Positions 9,156 through 19,389 of a stretch of DNA of 64,000 nt are shown one piece after another. Position numbers and translations under genes: made by a program. The number at the start of each line of letters is the position of its first letter. Position 1 is the stretch's first letter. The notes under the pieces were generated by a model, which saw only the letters and a list, made by a program, of their open reading frames with translations, had not been told where the DNA came from and searched no databases. Source of the DNA: Leptospira vanthielii serovar Holland str. Waz Holland = ATCC 700522 (GTDB lineage: Bacteria; Spirochaetota; Leptospiria; Leptospirales; Leptospiraceae); the NCBI RefSeq assembly GCF_000332455.1, contig NZ_AOGY02000038.1, positions 1-64,000 on the forward strand, read 5' to 3'.

Positions 9156-9662
9156 TTATTGGATATAACCGACAAATTTTTGGTACTCTTTGTCGGAACT
9201 TAAAAGGAAAAATGAAATTTGCCTAAGAATGGCGTAAACACCACGTTTGAGACCGAGAGAAGAATGTTTCCACTCTAACAATCGTTTGATCCTTTTTTCC
9301 ATGGGAAGTTTTACAATCGGAGTAAAAGAAAAATCAAGGGCCATGGCCGCTAAAATTGAGGAAGGAACGCTAGCTAACAGTTGTATAATGCTTTCTGTTT
9401 CAATGGGATAGGGGTGACCATATACATAATTGTCCAAAGCAAGCCCTAGATCAAAATTCGGAATGGGGTTGTCTTGGAGGAAGACTTCTTGCAAGCTACG
9501 AAAACTGTGGTATTGTTCTGGTGAAATTCCCCTGAGTGTGGGAGTGGTAAGTCCAGGACCACAATTCACTCCTTGAATTGAAACTGCAGTTAGGGCAAAA
9601 CATTTGAGAGAAAACTTTAAGAAACGATTTCGCGACAGAGTAAAGGGTGTATACGGCTCCAA
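9156..9662 (-). CDS. Probable small partner subunit of the GMC oxidoreductase
   Basis: The 168-residue product begins with a basic, Tat-like or lipoprotein-like leader (SRNRFLKFSL, then a hydrophobic run to VNC). The helical body resembles gluconate-2-dehydrogenase subunit-3-type or Tat-signal partner proteins often found upstream of GMC oxidoreductases. It ends 10 bases before the oxidoreductase start on the same strand, suggesting a two-gene operon. It may help export or anchor the flavoprotein. The family assignment rests on context and weak resemblance. Confidence 0.55.
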   Translation of the reverse strand: MEPYTPFTLSRNRFLKFSLKCFALTAVSIQGVNCGPGLTTPTLRGISPEQYHSFRSLQEVFLQDNPIPNFDLGLALDNYVYGHPYPIETESIIQLLASVPSSILAAMALDFSFTPIVKLPMEKRIKRLLEWKHSSLGLKRGVYAILRQISFFLLSSDKEYQKFVGYIQ

Positions 9663-9678
9663 GTCTCTTTTCCTTGTT

Positions 9679-11028
9679 ATGATTTTGAACCCATTGTGTC
9701 AGAATCTTGTAAAATTATCACTCATTTTCCTTATTTCCACTGGATGTATTGGTATTTTTCGAAAGGCGCCAGACTATCCATCCATTCGCATCGAAGGTTT
9801 AGTATCCTATAGCGAACTAGAGTCGGTTAAGAATGTAAAATGGAACTCACTTTCCAAACATAGGGATCCAAAATCTATTTCTGCCATCATCCTTCATAAT
9901 TCAGGAAAACGAACGTTCCCTAATTTCCTGAAACTTTCTGTGGACAATCAATTTATGTTTCATGTCTACGTGGACTCGGAAGGTACTATTTTTGGAGATC
10001 CTAATTTTTTGAATCATGAATGGTCGGCCGCCCCTGGAATTGATTTAGAATCCATTCATATAGTATACGAAGGCACCCAAGAAACTCTCTATAACAATCG
10101 CAAACAACGCAGTGTCTTGAACCAAATTATTTCTTATTTGACCGAAGAACTTGATATCCCCAAATCCAACTACGATGTTATTTCTAAACGTGGAGTTTTT
10201 ACTCACAATCAAACCAAACGAAGGTTTGGTGGCTTTGTGGATTTTTCTCCTTGCGGGAGTGAACTTGCCCTCAAACAAATCCTTTCAGAAATTGATGGAA
10301 AATTCTACAAAGAAGATGATTGGAAGGATCGTTTTGTTACTGGTTGGGTCTTAAAAAAAGAAAACAAAGAAATTTTAAAAGAAACCTTCAAACCCACCAA
10401 TGGCCGAGGGATCACAAAAGCAGAAAAGATCAACATATCACGAATTGAAAAAGATGAGAGGGGTTTCCCCCCTGAAGAATACAGAGTCAAATATTTATTC
10501 CGTGGAAAAATCAAACCTAGTTGTGTTGTTTTACATTACACTGCCATTTCTGAATATTTTAAATCCCTCCGGACACTGGAAGCAAGAAACCTAACTGCAT
10601 CTATCATGGTGGACAATAACGGAAAGGCTTATCAACTAGTGGACGTTCTCGAAGACAGAGCTGCTGCTGCCACAGGTACAAACGACAATTGTATCCAAAT
10701 CGAAATTGTGGCCAAAGATACAGAAGAACTTTTAAAACAACCAGAACAAATCCAAACTGTAAAAGACCTTGTGATTGAGCTCACATCCAAATACAAGATC
10801 CCTCTCTCAAATGAAAAAGTGGAAGACTTAATCGGTGTCTTTAGCCATACCCAAGCCAAAAAAAAATGGGGCGGTTCCATTTTCTTAAATGCAAAAGACT
10901 TTGATCCAGGCGAAGATTATATGGAAATGATCCTAAATTCCATTGGTGGCAAATACTATAGCGAACCAGAATGGAAAAATCGAAAGTCCATCGACTGGGC
11001 CATTTTATATCGTAACTTTCAACCATAA
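9679..11028 (+). CDS. Lipoprotein with two amidase/PGRP-type domains
   Basis: This 449-residue protein starts with a lipoprotein leader (LIFLISTGC). Two N-acetylmuramoyl-L-alanine-amidase-like domains follow. Domain 1 has ILHNSG, then FTHNQTKRRFGG and SPCG; domain 2 has VLHYTA, FSHTQAKKKWGG and FDPG. These match the His/His/Cys-or-Asp zinc ligands of the Amidase_2 fold. Each domain is followed by a similar tail (GKFYKEDDW and GKYYSEPEW), so the protein arose by internal duplication. It probably acts on peptidoglycan in the envelope. ATG at 9679 is chosen because 9604 would run into the divergent gene. Confidence 0.75.
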   Translation: MILNPLCQNLVKLSLIFLISTGCIGIFRKAPDYPSIRIEGLVSYSELESVKNVKWNSLSKHRDPKSISAIILHNSGKRTFPNFLKLSVDNQFMFHVYVDSEGTIFGDPNFLNHEWSAAPGIDLESIHIVYEGTQETLYNNRKQRSVLNQIISYLTEELDIPKSNYDVISKRGVFTHNQTKRRFGGFVDFSPCGSELALKQILSEIDGKFYKEDDWKDRFVTGWVLKKENKEILKETFKPTNGRGITKAEKINISRIEKDERGFPPEEYRVKYLFRGKIKPSCVVLHYTAISEYFKSLRTLEARNLTASIMVDNNGKAYQLVDVLEDRAAAATGTNDNCIQIEIVAKDTEELLKQPEQIQTVKDLVIELTSKYKIPLSNEKVEDLIGVFSHTQAKKKWGGSIFLNAKDFDPGEDYMEMILNSIGGKYYSEPEWKNRKSIDWAILYRNFQP

Positions 11029-11043
11029 CGAGACGGAGCTTCT

Positions 11044-13686
11044 ATGAAACAAATCTTACAAATTCTATCCTTACTTTCAATTGTTTTGGTTTTGGATTGC
11101 CGTCTCAAAAAACCAGTTTACCACCTAACACAATCCGAGGCCGAAAGTCGGTTTGAAATTTTAGAAGACATTCATTATGAACTGGATGTCCATTTAACTC
11201 CGAAAGATTCCTTCGAAGGAAAAGTCAAAATCCGATTTTTGGGAAAAAAACTAAAAGACCTACGTTTGGATTATTATGAAGGAAAAATCAAATCGATCAT
11301 TCTGAATGAAGAAGATTTAACAAACCTTCCTTTCCAAAACGGCCATATCCAACTTCCGGCAAATAACGTTATGATAGGAAATAACACTCTCACAGTTTTG
11401 TTTGAAACCCCTTATGCGAAAACGGGGAATGGGCTTCATAAGTTCACTGATCCAGACGATAAAGAAGTGTATCTTTATTCCCAATTTGAAGCCTTCCATG
11501 CGAACAAAATGTTCCCTTGTTTCGACCAACCTGATTTAAAAGCGACCTTCCAACTGAATGCGACCGTTCCAAAAAATTGGAAAGTAATTTCTACCACTCT
11601 TCCCCAATCGCAAACCAAAGGCACAAACTCAGAAGAGGTAACTCATTCATTTCCAGAATCAGCAAAAATCGCAACCTATGTTTTTTCACTGCACGCAGGA
11701 CCTTACCAAGTTTGGGAAGATCAATTTGAATCCATCCCTTTGCGACTTTTTGTTCGAAAGTCACTTAGCAAATATGTAGATCCCAAAGACTGGTTTACCT
11801 TTACCAAAGAAGGATTTGCTTTTTTTAATTCTTACTTTGGAATTCCTTATCCCTTCCTAAAATACGACCAAGTCATTGTACCCGAATTTAATTTTGGTGC
11901 GATGGAAAATGTAGCAGCTGTTACTTTTTCTGAACGTTTTGTGTCTCGGGCTCCCATGACCAGATCACAAAGAGAAAACCTATCTGATGTGGTTTTACAT
12001 GAAATGGCACATATGTGGTTTGGAAACTTAGTCACCATGCGATGGTGGAATGGATTATGGCTTAATGAAAGTTTTGCGACCTATATGGCAAGTTTAGCCC
12101 AAGCAAAAAATTCCGAATTCAAAGAAACTTGGATTAGTTTTTTTGAAAAAATGAAACAATGGGCCTATGAAGAAGATAGTTTTATCACTAACCACCCCGT
12201 AGAAGCAAAAGTATCCGATACAGAAGAAGCCTTCACCCAATTTGATGGAATCACTTATGGAAAAGGGGCTTCTGTCCTCAAACAATTGGTTTACTTTATC
12301 GGTGAAGATACCTTTCAGCGTGGAGTGCAAAATTACCTTCGTAAGTATTCCTATTCGAATTCTACACTCACAGACTTTTTAAAGGAACTGGAATTTGCAA
12401 GTGGGTTTCCCATGAAAAAATGGTCCAAAGATTGGTTGGAAACCAAAGGAACAAACCAAGTAGAACTCACAACCCTTTGTGCCGATAACCAGTTCTATTG
12501 GAAAATTGTCCAATCAGCACCTGGTTTAGAAAACAAACTCAGAGATCACAAAACCATCCTCGGACTTTATTTTTTTGATAAACCAAACAAACAACTTTCC
12601 TTTACAGAAGTTCCCGTGATTTATTCTGGTCGCTCGACTAGTGCCATTTTTCCTGTAAAATCTTGTCCTGATTATAGTTTTATCAATGCCGAAGACCATG
12701 ACTTTGCAATCTGGAAATGGACAGAACCTAACAAGGAAAATTTGGAATATGTTTTAGAATATGATACAGACCCCATGCGAAAACTCATTTTGTGGACTGA
12801 TTATTTTGGACAAGTGTTACTCGCCAATATCACATTTGATGAATTCAAAGACACGGCTATCCGTCTGTATCCAAAAGAATCGGATATCAAAATCAAACGT
12901 TGGATTTTATCTCGTTTGGCCTCAGACAACGGCTTTACTTATGTAACCAGTCGCTTTTGGTTTCCCGAAGAAAAAAGGGTTCGTGACTTTGATGCTTTAC
13001 AAAGTTTTTTATGGGAAGAACTAAACCAGGCAAAACCGGGAAGTGATGAACAACGTTACCTCTTTGTTTCGCTCATTGACTCTACCTATACAACGAAAAG
13101 TAAAAAACGTTTATACGATTTTTTAGAGAATAAACTCATCGTTGGTGGATTAAAAATCGACCAAGACCTACGATGGAGTCTCATTGTAAAACTCAGTTCC
13201 CTAGAAACAGATAGAATCCAAATCCAATCCATCATCGAACGAGAGAAAAAAGTAGATCCTTCTAGTCGTGGAGTAAACTCTAGTTTGGCGGCCGAAGGGG
13301 CAGAACCCAATCGTTCTGTAAAAGAAAAATGGATTCAAATTCTTCTCAATCCTAAGTCGAGTCAATTCTCTTCTTCAACTCTCAGAGTAGTTTCCTATTC
13401 CCTTTTTCCCGAAAACCAAAAAGAAATCCAACTGAGTTTTTTAAATACATATTTTGATGCACTTGACCAGTTCAATCGGGGAGAAGATGAAAATTATTTG
13501 GATGCTTTTGCTAAAAGTTTGGCACCCGATTTTTGTACTGATGAGACACTGCTCATTCTAAAGAAGTTTACAGGCAACCATCCAAGGCTTACCGCACCGA
13601 TCAAAAAAACTCTTTTGAAACAAATTGATTCAGAAAAAAAATGCATCCAAATAAAAAACAAACATAAAAAACTGATTAACAACTAA
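11044..13686 (+). CDS. M1-family aminopeptidase lipoprotein
   Basis: This zinc metallopeptidase removes N-terminal residues from peptides. The GAMEN exopeptidase motif (about residue 284) and HEMAHMWFGN with the downstream NES Glu (HExxH-x18-E) are intact. The N-terminal beta domain and the long C-terminal helical domain fit the M1 family at 880 residues. The leader ends in LVLDC, suggesting a lipoprotein, so it would act in the periplasm or at the outer membrane. The gene follows the amidase lipoprotein by 15 bases. Confidence 0.92.
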   Translation: MKQILQILSLLSIVLVLDCRLKKPVYHLTQSEAESRFEILEDIHYELDVHLTPKDSFEGKVKIRFLGKKLKDLRLDYYEGKIKSIILNEEDLTNLPFQNGHIQLPANNVMIGNNTLTVLFETPYAKTGNGLHKFTDPDDKEVYLYSQFEAFHANKMFPCFDQPDLKATFQLNATVPKNWKVISTTLPQSQTKGTNSEEVTHSFPESAKIATYVFSLHAGPYQVWEDQFESIPLRLFVRKSLSKYVDPKDWFTFTKEGFAFFNSYFGIPYPFLKYDQVIVPEFNFGAMENVAAVTFSERFVSRAPMTRSQRENLSDVVLHEMAHMWFGNLVTMRWWNGLWLNESFATYMASLAQAKNSEFKETWISFFEKMKQWAYEEDSFITNHPVEAKVSDTEEAFTQFDGITYGKGASVLKQLVYFIGEDTFQRGVQNYLRKYSYSNSTLTDFLKELEFASGFPMKKWSKDWLETKGTNQVELTTLCADNQFYWKIVQSAPGLENKLRDHKTILGLYFFDKPNKQLSFTEVPVIYSGRSTSAIFPVKSCPDYSFINAEDHDFAIWKWTEPNKENLEYVLEYDTDPMRKLILWTDYFGQVLLANITFDEFKDTAIRLYPKESDIKIKRWILSRLASDNGFTYVTSRFWFPEEKRVRDFDALQSFLWEELNQAKPGSDEQRYLFVSLIDSTYTTKSKKRLYDFLENKLIVGGLKIDQDLRWSLIVKLSSLETDRIQIQSIIEREKKVDPSSRGVNSSLAAEGAEPNRSVKEKWIQILLNPKSSQFSSSTLRVVSYSLFPENQKEIQLSFLNTYFDALDQFNRGEDENYLDAFAKSLAPDFCTDETLLILKKFTGNHPRLTAPIKKTLLKQIDSEKKCIQIKNKHKKLINN

Positions 13687-13695
13687 GGAAATTCT

Positions 13696-14019
13696 TTGAA
13701 TCGAGTTTTTAATTTTTCTATCTTACTAGTTTTGATTTCTAGTTTGTTCTTTGGCAACTGTGCTTCTCCGGGTTTCGGACCCAGGGGGTTTTTGTATACA
13801 AGAGCAAAAATCGGAATTTTTGGGACAGGTGAACCTTCTAAACGAAGAGTTACTTCTTGCGTACACTCTGTACTCGGACTTATATCCTATGGCGATGCCT
13901 CTTTTGAATTTCTAAAGTCTAGATCCAAAATTCAAAATGTAACCGAAACCAATTGGACAACCTTTTCCATCCTCGGCATTTATGCGAACCTATGTGTAGA
14001 GATCTCAGGAAACGAATGA
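13696..14019 (+). CDS. TRL-like small lipoprotein (1 of 4)
   Basis: This 107-residue protein starts at TTG 9 bases after the aminopeptidase. It has a signal peptide with a lipobox (FFGNC). It shows the TRL-family layout: a GFGPRGFLYT segment, a Cys before SVLGLISYGDASFEF, and a closing LGIYANLCVEI. Its function is unknown. The paralogues at 14016, 40487 and 41057 share the same order of motifs. It overlaps the next gene by ATGA. Confidence 0.7.
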   Translation: MNRVFNFSILLVLISSLFFGNCASPGFGPRGFLYTRAKIGIFGTGEPSKRRVTSCVHSVLGLISYGDASFEFLKSRSKIQNVTETNWTTFSILGIYANLCVEISGNE

Positions 14020-14366
14020 AAACGATACTGATTTCTCGGCATTCACTGACTTTTGGGTTTATAGTTCTTCTTGGTATCTTTACAACCGGTTGTGTGAATT
14101 TGGGACAACCACAGGGATTGGGCCCTACAGGACTTTTTTATGCCTCCTATTCCTTGGGTTTATCCGAGCGAAATTTGCCAAAACTACCTTTAAAAAAAGG
14201 AAAAGCCTGTATAAAGCGGTATGGATTTCTTTTTACTTCTGGTAATGCCAGCATTGGAACGGCAGCCAATGCCGGTGGAATTGTAGATATCTATCGAATC
14301 GAAAAAGAGGCAACGAACTACCTCTCACTCTATTCTTCGCTTTGTACGGTGGTTTGGGGAATCTAA
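14016..14366 (+). CDS. TRL-like small lipoprotein (2 of 4)
   Basis: This 116-residue product has a lipoprotein leader (GIFTTGC). The TRL-type sequence includes GLGPTGLFYASYSLG, a Cys followed by YGFLFTSGNASIGTA, and a terminal YSSLCTVVWGI. ATG at 14016 overlaps the stop of the previous paralogue, indicating translational coupling. The pair looks like a tandem duplication. It ends 4 bases into the convergent GDPD gene. Confidence 0.65.
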   Translation: MKTILISRHSLTFGFIVLLGIFTTGCVNLGQPQGLGPTGLFYASYSLGLSERNLPKLPLKKGKACIKRYGFLFTSGNASIGTAANAGGIVDIYRIEKEATNYLSLYSSLCTVVWGI

Positions 14367-15316
14367 GGTTTTTTACGAACCACTGAATCTAACAAATCGG
14401 GATAATCAGAGATGATTCCGTCCACACCACAGGAAACGAGTCGTTTCATTTCTTTGTCCGTATTGACTGTCCATGGAATGACCAACATAGAATTGTTATG
14501 TGACTCGTTCACAAACTTAGGTGTGACATACAAAAAGTATGGGGAAATGATATCGGCTTTTTTGTCTTTTGCTGCTGATAGAATAGTTTCACGATAACCA
14601 TTTCCGAGGCCAATCGTCATTAAAAAACCTTGAAAGTAAGTGGGAACAAACAAAGCACTAGTTTTGATTTTAGGATTTTTTGATTTAGAAACCGATAAAG
14701 TACGAAGGTCAAAGGATTGAATGGTGGATCGGTCTATGACTTTATACTTTTCAATGATTTGAATTAGTTTTTCTGTATGTTCTTTTACCAAACTATCGGG
14801 AGCCGATCCGTCATCTGGAAATTTTGTCTCAATGTTGAATTCATAAATCTCCTTTGATTTTTTTTCAGTAGCCAATACCCTTTCAAAAAACTCTTCCAAA
14901 GAAAGAAGTTTGGTTCCAGGAACTGGAATTTGTTTGGGAAAGTTTGGATTTTTTTTAGATCCACAATCATAGGATTGTAACTCAGCTAATGTCAGTTCAT
15001 AAAGAGATGTTTTTTTAATCTCTTTACCATCTGCGTTTTGACAAATGACAGGATTGGTATCGGAATCATGGTGGATGACCACTCGTTTGTCCTTGGTAAG
15101 AACAGTATCAAGCTCCAAGGTTACCATCTTATACTTAATTGCTTCTTCAAAAGCTGGCCAAGTGTTTTCTGGTTTGAGTCCCCTTGCCCCGCGGTGGCCT
15201 TGTAAATCGATTTCTTTACGCAAACGATTAGGTGATTCCACAGAGGCACAGTTGGCAGAATATAGTGCAAGACAAACTAAGAGTAAACTAATTCTAAAAG
15301 GTTGGGTTTTGTTCAT
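14363..15316 (-). CDS. Glycerophosphodiester phosphodiesterase lipoprotein
   Basis: The enzyme hydrolyses glycerophosphodiesters to glycerol-3-phosphate and an alcohol. The GDPD catalytic region is clear: GHRGARGLKPENTWPAF, then LELDTVLTKD and VVIHHD, with a later FNIETK metal-binding Glu and a closing DGIISDYP. The leader ends YSANC, so it is a lipoprotein. ATG at 15316 has a GGAAACC ribosome site and gives 317 residues; the longer upstream frame lacks such support. Confidence 0.9.
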   Translation of the reverse strand: MNKTQPFRISLLLVCLALYSANCASVESPNRLRKEIDLQGHRGARGLKPENTWPAFEEAIKYKMVTLELDTVLTKDKRVVIHHDSDTNPVICQNADGKEIKKTSLYELTLAELQSYDCGSKKNPNFPKQIPVPGTKLLSLEEFFERVLATEKKSKEIYEFNIETKFPDDGSAPDSLVKEHTEKLIQIIEKYKVIDRSTIQSFDLRTLSVSKSKNPKIKTSALFVPTYFQGFLMTIGLGNGYRETILSAAKDKKADIISPYFLYVTPKFVNESHNNSMLVIPWTVNTDKEMKRLVSCGVDGIISDYPDLLDSVVRKKP

Positions 15317-15523
15317 CAAAGGTTTCCTTTCTAAGAGATTCCATCGTAAACATTGATAATGATAAGAAAGAATTTTTTCTAATTTTATTCTAAAAAGAAA
15401 ACAGTCTCTGTGCTTATAAAATAGGAGAAATACAGCCGATCCACGGCTCTTTCCTTGCAAAACATGGGAAAAATAAAGAATTCGAGGGGAAGAAATAAGA
15501 AAAGGCTGGAAAAAACGAGCACA

Positions 15524-15545
15524 CCACCTAGGCTAACCTCGGTGG
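15524..15545. other. GC-rich stem-loop
   Basis: Arms CCACCTAGG and CCTCGGTGG pair with one mismatch around a CTAA loop. No U-tract follows, so it is not an obvious terminator. It may be a structured leader of the HTH transcript or a protein-binding site. Confidence 0.35.
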
Positions 15546-15669
15546 CGGACTCCAGAAAGGAAATTTAGCGTAATTTGAGCCTAACAGTTCTTTCGAAGAG
15601 AACGTCAACCCTATCCATGCGAATCTTATTCCTTCAGAACGTTCAAAACGTTTTTGGAGCCTTTTCAGA

Positions 15670-15682
15670 CCGTTATTAACGG
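15670..15682. promoter_or_regulatory. Palindromic candidate operator
   Basis: CCGTTA-T-TAACGG is a perfect 6-bp inverted repeat centred about 30 bases before the HTH start codon. The position suits autoregulation by that HTH protein, but this is inference. Confidence 0.35.
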
Positions 15683-15705
15683 AAATTTAGAATTTTTTTT
15701 AAAAC

Positions 15706-16200
15706 ATGGAAAAAGTAAACCAGTTCAGAAACTACCGAGAGAGACGAAAACTTACTAGAATCGAATTATCAGAAAAATTGAATATTCCTCGTTCTGCCGT
15801 AGAACTCTTGGAATCCGAAGATTGGATCCGATCTAAGTTCGATTATGTCGTTTTGGTCGCTAAAGAACTAGGACTCTCTCTCATCGATCTCATCCGACAA
15901 GAATTCGATTATGACTTAGAAAAGGAATTTTTCAATGAAGAGGAATTTGAAGAAATCGTAGCTCGTTATGCCAATGCAAGGGTTACTTTGATTCTATCGG
16001 AACTCAAATTGTTCTGCAGGAATGCCAAAGTACGTTTGGATGATTTTGATATCACCGAATTTTCATTTTCGATGGGAAACCTGCACAAACTCATCACTCT
16101 CAACCAAAGATTAGAACGTGGTGAAATTTCTCCGAAGGATGCACTCATCGAATTTCCGCCTAAGTGGGGAAAGTTCAGCAACCGAAGTAAAGAGAATTAG
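15706..16200 (+). CDS. XRE-type helix-turn-helix regulator
   Basis: This 164-residue protein has an N-terminal Cro/C1-like domain (about residues 5-62; RRKLTRIELSEKLNIPRSAVELLE). An acidic helical C-terminal region of unknown function follows. No enzymatic motif is seen. The palindrome immediately upstream may be its operator. It converges on fliG but has no evident partner gene. Confidence 0.75.
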   Translation: MEKVNQFRNYRERRKLTRIELSEKLNIPRSAVELLESEDWIRSKFDYVVLVAKELGLSLIDLIRQEFDYDLEKEFFNEEEFEEIVARYANARVTLILSELKLFCRNAKVRLDDFDITEFSFSMGNLHKLITLNQRLERGEISPKDALIEFPPKWGKFSNRSKEN

Positions 16201-16260
16201 GAAGATTCGAATTTACTAACAGAATCGGTTTCCTACAGTAATCAAAGCAAAACTTGCGAC

Positions 16261-17274
<1,014 letters not shown>

Positions 17275-17431
17275 ACTTCGTCCCGAAATCCGTACTACTT
17301 AGTTTATCGGCCGCTATTCAAAAAAACAATGAGATTTATTCTTTGGGAAATTTTGCCTCCAAAACAAATCGAACCCATCGGAGCGAAATGGTTTCAATCT
17401 TCGGAAAACCTAGTCATCTGAATTTTTTATG

Positions 17432-17447
17432 TTGACCGGTCTATTAT
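17432..17447 (+). promoter_or_regulatory. Candidate TetR operator
   Basis: A GACCGGTC palindrome (17434-17441) overlaps a TTGACC element about 25 bases before the TetR start, in the fliG/tetR divergent gap. Such palindromes are typical autorepression sites of this family. Direct binding is inferred. Confidence 0.45.
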
Positions 17448-17465
17448 TTTTATAAGGAATGACCT

Positions 17466-18041
17466 ATGGGCAAAAAAGGTGGATCCACAAAACAACGGAT
17501 GATTGAAGTTATGGCCGAACTTTTAGAAACGGGTGGGTATGGGGCAAGTGGACTGAGTGAGCTCGGGAAAGAAACCAACACTCCAAAAGGTTCTCTCTAC
17601 TTTCACTTTCCAGGTGGGAAAGACGAACTCACGAGCCTTGCCCTCCTCCATTCTGGAAATCAGCTGAATTTGTTTTTTTTATCCGTACTCGCAGGAACCG
17701 ATTCTCCCACCCAAGCCATTAAACAGGTGTTTCATGCTTTGGAAGAAAGGATTGTTTCGAGTGAATACAAAAAAGGATGTCCGATTGCGACAACCGCTAT
17801 GGAAACAGCAGGTTCTGTCCCGATAGTTTCACTAACATGTAGCGAGGTCTATTCGCTTTGGCTAAAAACTTTTGAATCCTATCTTCTTGATAAGGGATAC
17901 ACTCCTCGCATCGCCAAAAGTCTTTCTCTTTCCTTACTTTCTTTATGGGAAGGAGCCTTATTACTTTCCAAACTTCAAAAGTCTCCAGAACCACTTCGTG
18001 TGGCCGCAAAAACTGCCGAATCACTCTTCAAACAAAATTAA
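17466..18041 (+). CDS. TetR-family transcriptional regulator
   Basis: The N-terminal HTH (about residues 8-55) has GYGASGLSELGKETNTPKGS and YFHFPGGKDEL, the usual TetR helix pattern. The C-terminal ligand domain resembles the LmrA/YxaF branch (YKKGCPIATTAMETA). The gene starts after an AAGGAATG ribosome site and leads directly into the metallo-hydrolase gene 26 bases downstream, which it probably represses. The ligand is unknown. Confidence 0.9.
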   Translation: MGKKGGSTKQRMIEVMAELLETGGYGASGLSELGKETNTPKGSLYFHFPGGKDELTSLALLHSGNQLNLFFLSVLAGTDSPTQAIKQVFHALEERIVSSEYKKGCPIATTAMETAGSVPIVSLTCSEVYSLWLKTFESYLLDKGYTPRIAKSLSLSLLSLWEGALLLSKLQKSPEPLRVAAKTAESLFKQN

Positions 18042-18067
18042 TTTTTTATTAAGGATACCTATCGAAT

Positions 18068-19057
18068 ATGAAACTCTCCTCAAAAACTTTGATTGCCACG
18101 AGCCTAACCATTGTTTCGCTTTTTCTCTTCTTTCTCTATTTTCTTGGATACCCCAATGAAAATATCGCAGCTACACGCTCGGTCGAAAAAGAAACTCACT
18201 TTCTCATTCCAAAACCAAAAGAAAAATCAAAGTTGGTTTTTTCGATTCTGAAAACAGGAGAGGCAAAAACTTTAGAAGCCTTTGTGATTGAGGGAGGGTC
18301 CGTTCTTAAGGTAGTCACTGTGGCTCACTCAGGTTTTTACGTCCAACATCCCAAAGGAAATTTTTTATTCGATACTGGTCTTGGAACCAAAATCAAAGAA
18401 CAATTCCAGATTTTTCCTTTGTATTTAAAGTTACTCATGGACTACCAGTTGATACAAACCGCAAGCGGACAGTTAGAATCCAATGGTATAAAAACTGATT
18501 CAATCCAAGATGTTTTTTTCTCGCACCTCCATTGGGACCATGCAAGTGGACTAAAAGACTTTCCATCGGCAAAAATCCATTCTTTACCTGGTGAATTAAA
18601 CAATCCGAAAATCGAATTAGGTTATATTTCCTCACAATTTGATGGGGATTCTGTGAATTGGAACCATTTACAATTTCACAATATACCTTATGCCTCTTAT
18701 CCGAAGAGTTTGGATTGGTTTGGAGACGGGACGGCCGTTTTTGTTCCTATGAAGGGGCATAGCGAAGGTTCAGTGGGTTTGTTTTTACATACCGAAAATC
18801 GAGAAACTTTCTTTTTTACAGGAGATATAGTTTGGAGAAAAGAAGGTTTTCTTAATAAAAAACACAAACCCAGAGGTGCCCGTTGGATAGTGGATTATGA
18901 CACGACCACTCTCGGAGAAGAAATCTCCCGAGTTCACGAACTTATAAAAGTAAATCCAGAGTTACAAGTGATCCCCGCACATGATCATGATGTCCAAGGG
19001 GCTCTCGGCTTTTATCCTAAACTGATTGGTGGAAGTAGATCGACCGTTATGCGATAA
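18068..19057 (+). CDS. Membrane-anchored metallo-beta-lactamase-fold hydrolase
   Basis: This 329-residue protein has an N-terminal membrane helix or uncleaved signal. The zinc-site motifs are HLHWDH (about residue 153), KGHSEGS, FTGDIVW and PAHDHD. The arrangement resembles lactonase-like or N-acyl-homoserine-lactone-hydrolase-like members, but the substrate cannot be assigned. Operon position behind a TetR regulator suggests induction by a small molecule. Confidence 0.8.
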   Translation: MKLSSKTLIATSLTIVSLFLFFLYFLGYPNENIAATRSVEKETHFLIPKPKEKSKLVFSILKTGEAKTLEAFVIEGGSVLKVVTVAHSGFYVQHPKGNFLFDTGLGTKIKEQFQIFPLYLKLLMDYQLIQTASGQLESNGIKTDSIQDVFFSHLHWDHASGLKDFPSAKIHSLPGELNNPKIELGYISSQFDGDSVNWNHLQFHNIPYASYPKSLDWFGDGTAVFVPMKGHSEGSVGLFLHTENRETFFFTGDIVWRKEGFLNKKHKPRGARWIVDYDTTTLGEEISRVHELIKVNPELQVIPAHDHDVQGALGFYPKLIGGSRSTVMR

Positions 19058-19065
19058 AAAAGCAA

Positions 19066-19350
19066 ATGAAAATCCTATTCCCTGATTTTTTGCTTTGGTT
19101 ACTTTCAATAGTGAGTTTAATTTTTTATTTCTCTTACAAAGTGGAACTATCTCTAATTTATGGAATTGTTTTTTTAGAATTTGTTTCCCTAATTCGAATT
19201 GGATGGGTCCTATATAGAATGGTTGTTAGAAGAAAACAAAACGTTTCCTTCTATGTAATATCTATCTTATCTCTACTAATGAATGGAATCAACGGAATCT
19301 GTTTATTTTTTATCTTTCTTTTAGCTCTAGGTTTTACAGGCTCTCACTAA
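19066..19350 (+). CDS. Small membrane protein, unknown
   Basis: This 94-residue product is almost entirely hydrophobic with three predicted membrane helices (about residues 5-20, 25-48, 63-90) and a basic RRKQN loop. It follows the metallo-hydrolase by 8 bases and is probably co-transcribed. The family is not recognised. Confidence 0.6.
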   Translation: MKILFPDFLLWLLSIVSLIFYFSYKVELSLIYGIVFLEFVSLIRIGWVLYRMVVRRKQNVSFYVISILSLLMNGINGICLFFIFLLALGFTGSH

Positions 19351-19389
19351 CGCTAAAATTTTTTTTCATTAGAAAATTGGACATTATCT

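Larger units (their letters stand above)
15317..15705. other. Intergenic region with hairpin and palindrome
   Basis: This 389-base region lies between divergent GDPD and HTH genes. It holds the two promoters (not precisely locatable), a GC-rich stem-loop at 15524-15545 and a palindrome at 15670-15682, listed separately. No convincing ORF is seen: the upstream extension of the GDPD frame lacks a signal or ribosome site. Confidence 0.5.
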
